This document shows positions 14,001-14,748 of a stretch of 14,748 bases of DNA, piece by piece. Both the position numbers and the translations under genes were made by a program. The DNA is from Vitreoscilla sp. Its GTDB lineage: Bacteria > Pseudomonadota > Gammaproteobacteria > Burkholderiales > Burkholderiaceae. Numbering within the stretch: the stretch's first letter is position 1; each line of letters starts with the position of its first letter. The stretch is taken from NCBI GenBank assembly GCA_014378125.1, contig JACMOG010001014.1:1-14748 (forward strand), read 5' to 3'. The notes beneath the pieces were generated by a model. That model was not told where the DNA came from and ran no database searches. It saw nothing but the letters and a program-made list of their open reading frames with translations.

Positions 14001-14168
14001 ATGAGCACGCCCACCCAAAAATATGGCATCCCTCTTGTTAAGTGTTCGTCGAAGCAGCCGCCGAAGACAGGCGTTTCGTCAGGCGGCACAGACGCGCGCA
14101 CGATGGCCTCTGCGAAGAAAGTCATTGCAGAGCACCGCGACGTCATCCGAGCCCTTGCCAAGCGCTGA
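14001..14168 (+). CDS. Putative antitoxin of a Doc-type toxin-antitoxin pair (55 residues)
   Basis: Start ATG 14001 is supported by a strong AAAGGAG at 13987-13993 with 7-bp spacing. The 55-residue product starts MSTPTQKYGIPLVKC, has a flexible Ser/Gly/Pro middle (KQPPKTGVSSGG) and a likely amphipathic C-terminal helix (MASAKKVIAEHRDVIRALAK). The stop is 3 bp before the ATG of the Doc-like frame, the classic antitoxin-toxin order with likely translational coupling. It does not resemble Phd/YefM, the usual Doc partner, and is shorter; by position, its C-terminal helix is the probable toxin-binding part. No DNA-binding domain is evident. Codon use is less GC-rich than in the chromosomal genes. 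The antitoxin role is inferred from context. Confidence 0.7.
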   Translation: MSTPTQKYGIPLVKCSSKQPPKTGVSSGGTDARTMASAKKVIAEHRDVIRALAKR

Positions 14169-14171
14169 CGG

Positions 14172-14546
14172 ATGCTCAGTGCGAAGGAGGTCATCGAAAT
14201 ACATGACCTCATCCTTGCAGACTAAGGCGGGCTCCCCGGACATCATGGCTTAGGCGCCGTCGAGGGCGCGCTCGCACGCGTCATGAACCGTATCGCCTAC
14301 GCCCAGATGGACGACGTCTTCGAAGTCGCCGCCTTGTACGCGGTGGCGATTGCTCGCGGACACGTCTTCAACGACGGTAACAAACGGACGGCCCTGGTCA
14401 GTGCGCTGACGTACCTCGACACCGAGGGCGTCGCGCTAAAACGGAGCGGTCAGCTCGAAGACATCATGGTCGACGTCGCACAAGGTCTCGTCAACGAAAG
14501 AGACTTGGCGGACATCCTGTTCTCCCTGTACCACTCGTGCAACTGA
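14172..14546 (+). pseudogene. doc: Doc (death-on-curing, Fic-fold) toxin with in-frame premature stop
   Basis: Read from ATG 14172 the frame gives a full-length Doc-like protein (124 codons; P1 Doc has 126 residues) except for TAA at codon 18 (14223-14225). Before the stop: MLSAKEVIEIHDLILAD; after it: GGLPGHHGLGAVEGAL, the normal N-terminal Doc region, so the frame is otherwise intact. The active motif HVFNDGNKR is at 64-72 (H64, D68, N70, K71, matching P1 Doc H66, D70, N72, K73). Doc phosphorylates EF-Tu and stops translation. Restart at ATG 14283 would give 87 residues without the first 37, and has no ribosome binding site. Likely an inactivated toxin; sequencing error or read-through remain possible. 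Confidence 0.85.
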
Positions 14547-14555
14547 GACCGATCG

Positions 14556-14584
14556 GCGTGGTTCAAAGCAGGGTGCCACTTTCC
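14556..14584 (+). repeat. Repeat family copy C (29 bp)
   Basis: 27 of 29 bases identical to copy A at 13568-13596, same orientation, 988 bp downstream, beginning 9 bp after the toxin stop. Copies A and C thus bracket the resolvase fragment and toxin-antitoxin pair as direct repeats. Confidence 0.85.
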
Positions 14585-14748
14585 TGATGGTTGGCGCGTG
14601 TCCGAGGGGCTGCGGGCGGGCGCGGAGATCGGTTCGCGAGGGCGTGGCCAGTTGGCGATACTGACCGGTTCGGCAACCTGGTCGCATCTGGCGAGTTCAC
14701 CCCATGATCCCTTCTCGTGCCCGCGCGATGCGCGCCACCTCCCGTAAG
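14585..14748. other. Right edge, no assignable gene
   Basis: High GC returns here. Two short possibilities run off the edge: a minus-strand frame ending at TGA (14699-14697) with residues LREVARIARAREGIMG, and a plus-strand ATG at 14704 (MIPSRARAMRATSRK). Neither can be identified. The stretch following copy C could be the terminal region of an insertion sequence continuing beyond the window. Confidence 0.3.

Noticed and set aside
13571..14041. Plus-strand 156-codon open frame across the repeat island
   Set aside because: It crosses repeat copies and the resolvase fragment, has no ribosome binding site or family resemblance, and ends inside the antitoxin gene.
13985..14212. Minus-strand 75-codon frame opposite the antitoxin
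   Set aside because: Antisense of a gene with a strong ribosome binding site; no family resemblance.

Overview
The window is GC-rich DNA (roughly two-thirds G+C by eye, strongly G/C-ending codons) from a betaproteobacterium. The best guess is Burkholderiales, in the Rubrivivax/Leptothrix/Roseateles neighbourhood. This rests on the greB, spoT, rpoZ and gmk proteins, an HU-type protein with a lysine/alanine-rich tail, and intergenic hairpin repeats. The placement is inference from protein style, not a search.

Layout. 1-4174 (all +): the end of a WYL-domain regulator overlapping greB by 4 bp; a secreted glutamine cyclotransferase with a POT-family peptide transporter 24 bp behind it; and a zinc-free NADP-dependent oxidoreductase. 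4246-7604 (-): spoT followed by a translationally coupled DUF748/AsmA-like membrane-anchored protein. 7605-9586 (+): a divergent, secreted CBM56-beta/gamma-crystallin-GH64 beta-1,3-glucanase with two LacI-type operator sequences, one upstream and one inside the gene. 9732-10642 (-): gmk and rpoZ. 10770-11896 (-): a small unknown protein and a secreted permuted NlpC/P60-like hydrolase. 12094-12822 (+): an unknown basic protein. 12910-13422 (-): an HU-like protein. 13430-14748: AT-richer accessory DNA with three copies of an IS/MITE-like repeat, a resolvase fragment and a Doc-type toxin-antitoxin pair whose toxin frame holds a premature stop.

The core (gmk-rpoZ-spoT with greB nearby) is a recognisable betaproteobacterial nucleotide/stringent-response/transcription neighbourhood that has been opened up by inserted genes. 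The glucanase unit separates spoT from rpoZ, and four genes lie between greB and spoT. Both convergent gene junctions at 4174/4246 and 9586/9732 carry the same 44-45 bp palindromic repeat.

The most notable observations are: a GreB whose coiled-coil tip has lost two of its three expected acidic residues; a pair of near-identical LacI-type operators around the glucanase start, with codon usage inside the second that looks constrained by DNA binding; and the decayed toxin-antitoxin/resolvase island with its repeat family. No RNA genes or CRISPR arrays were seen.
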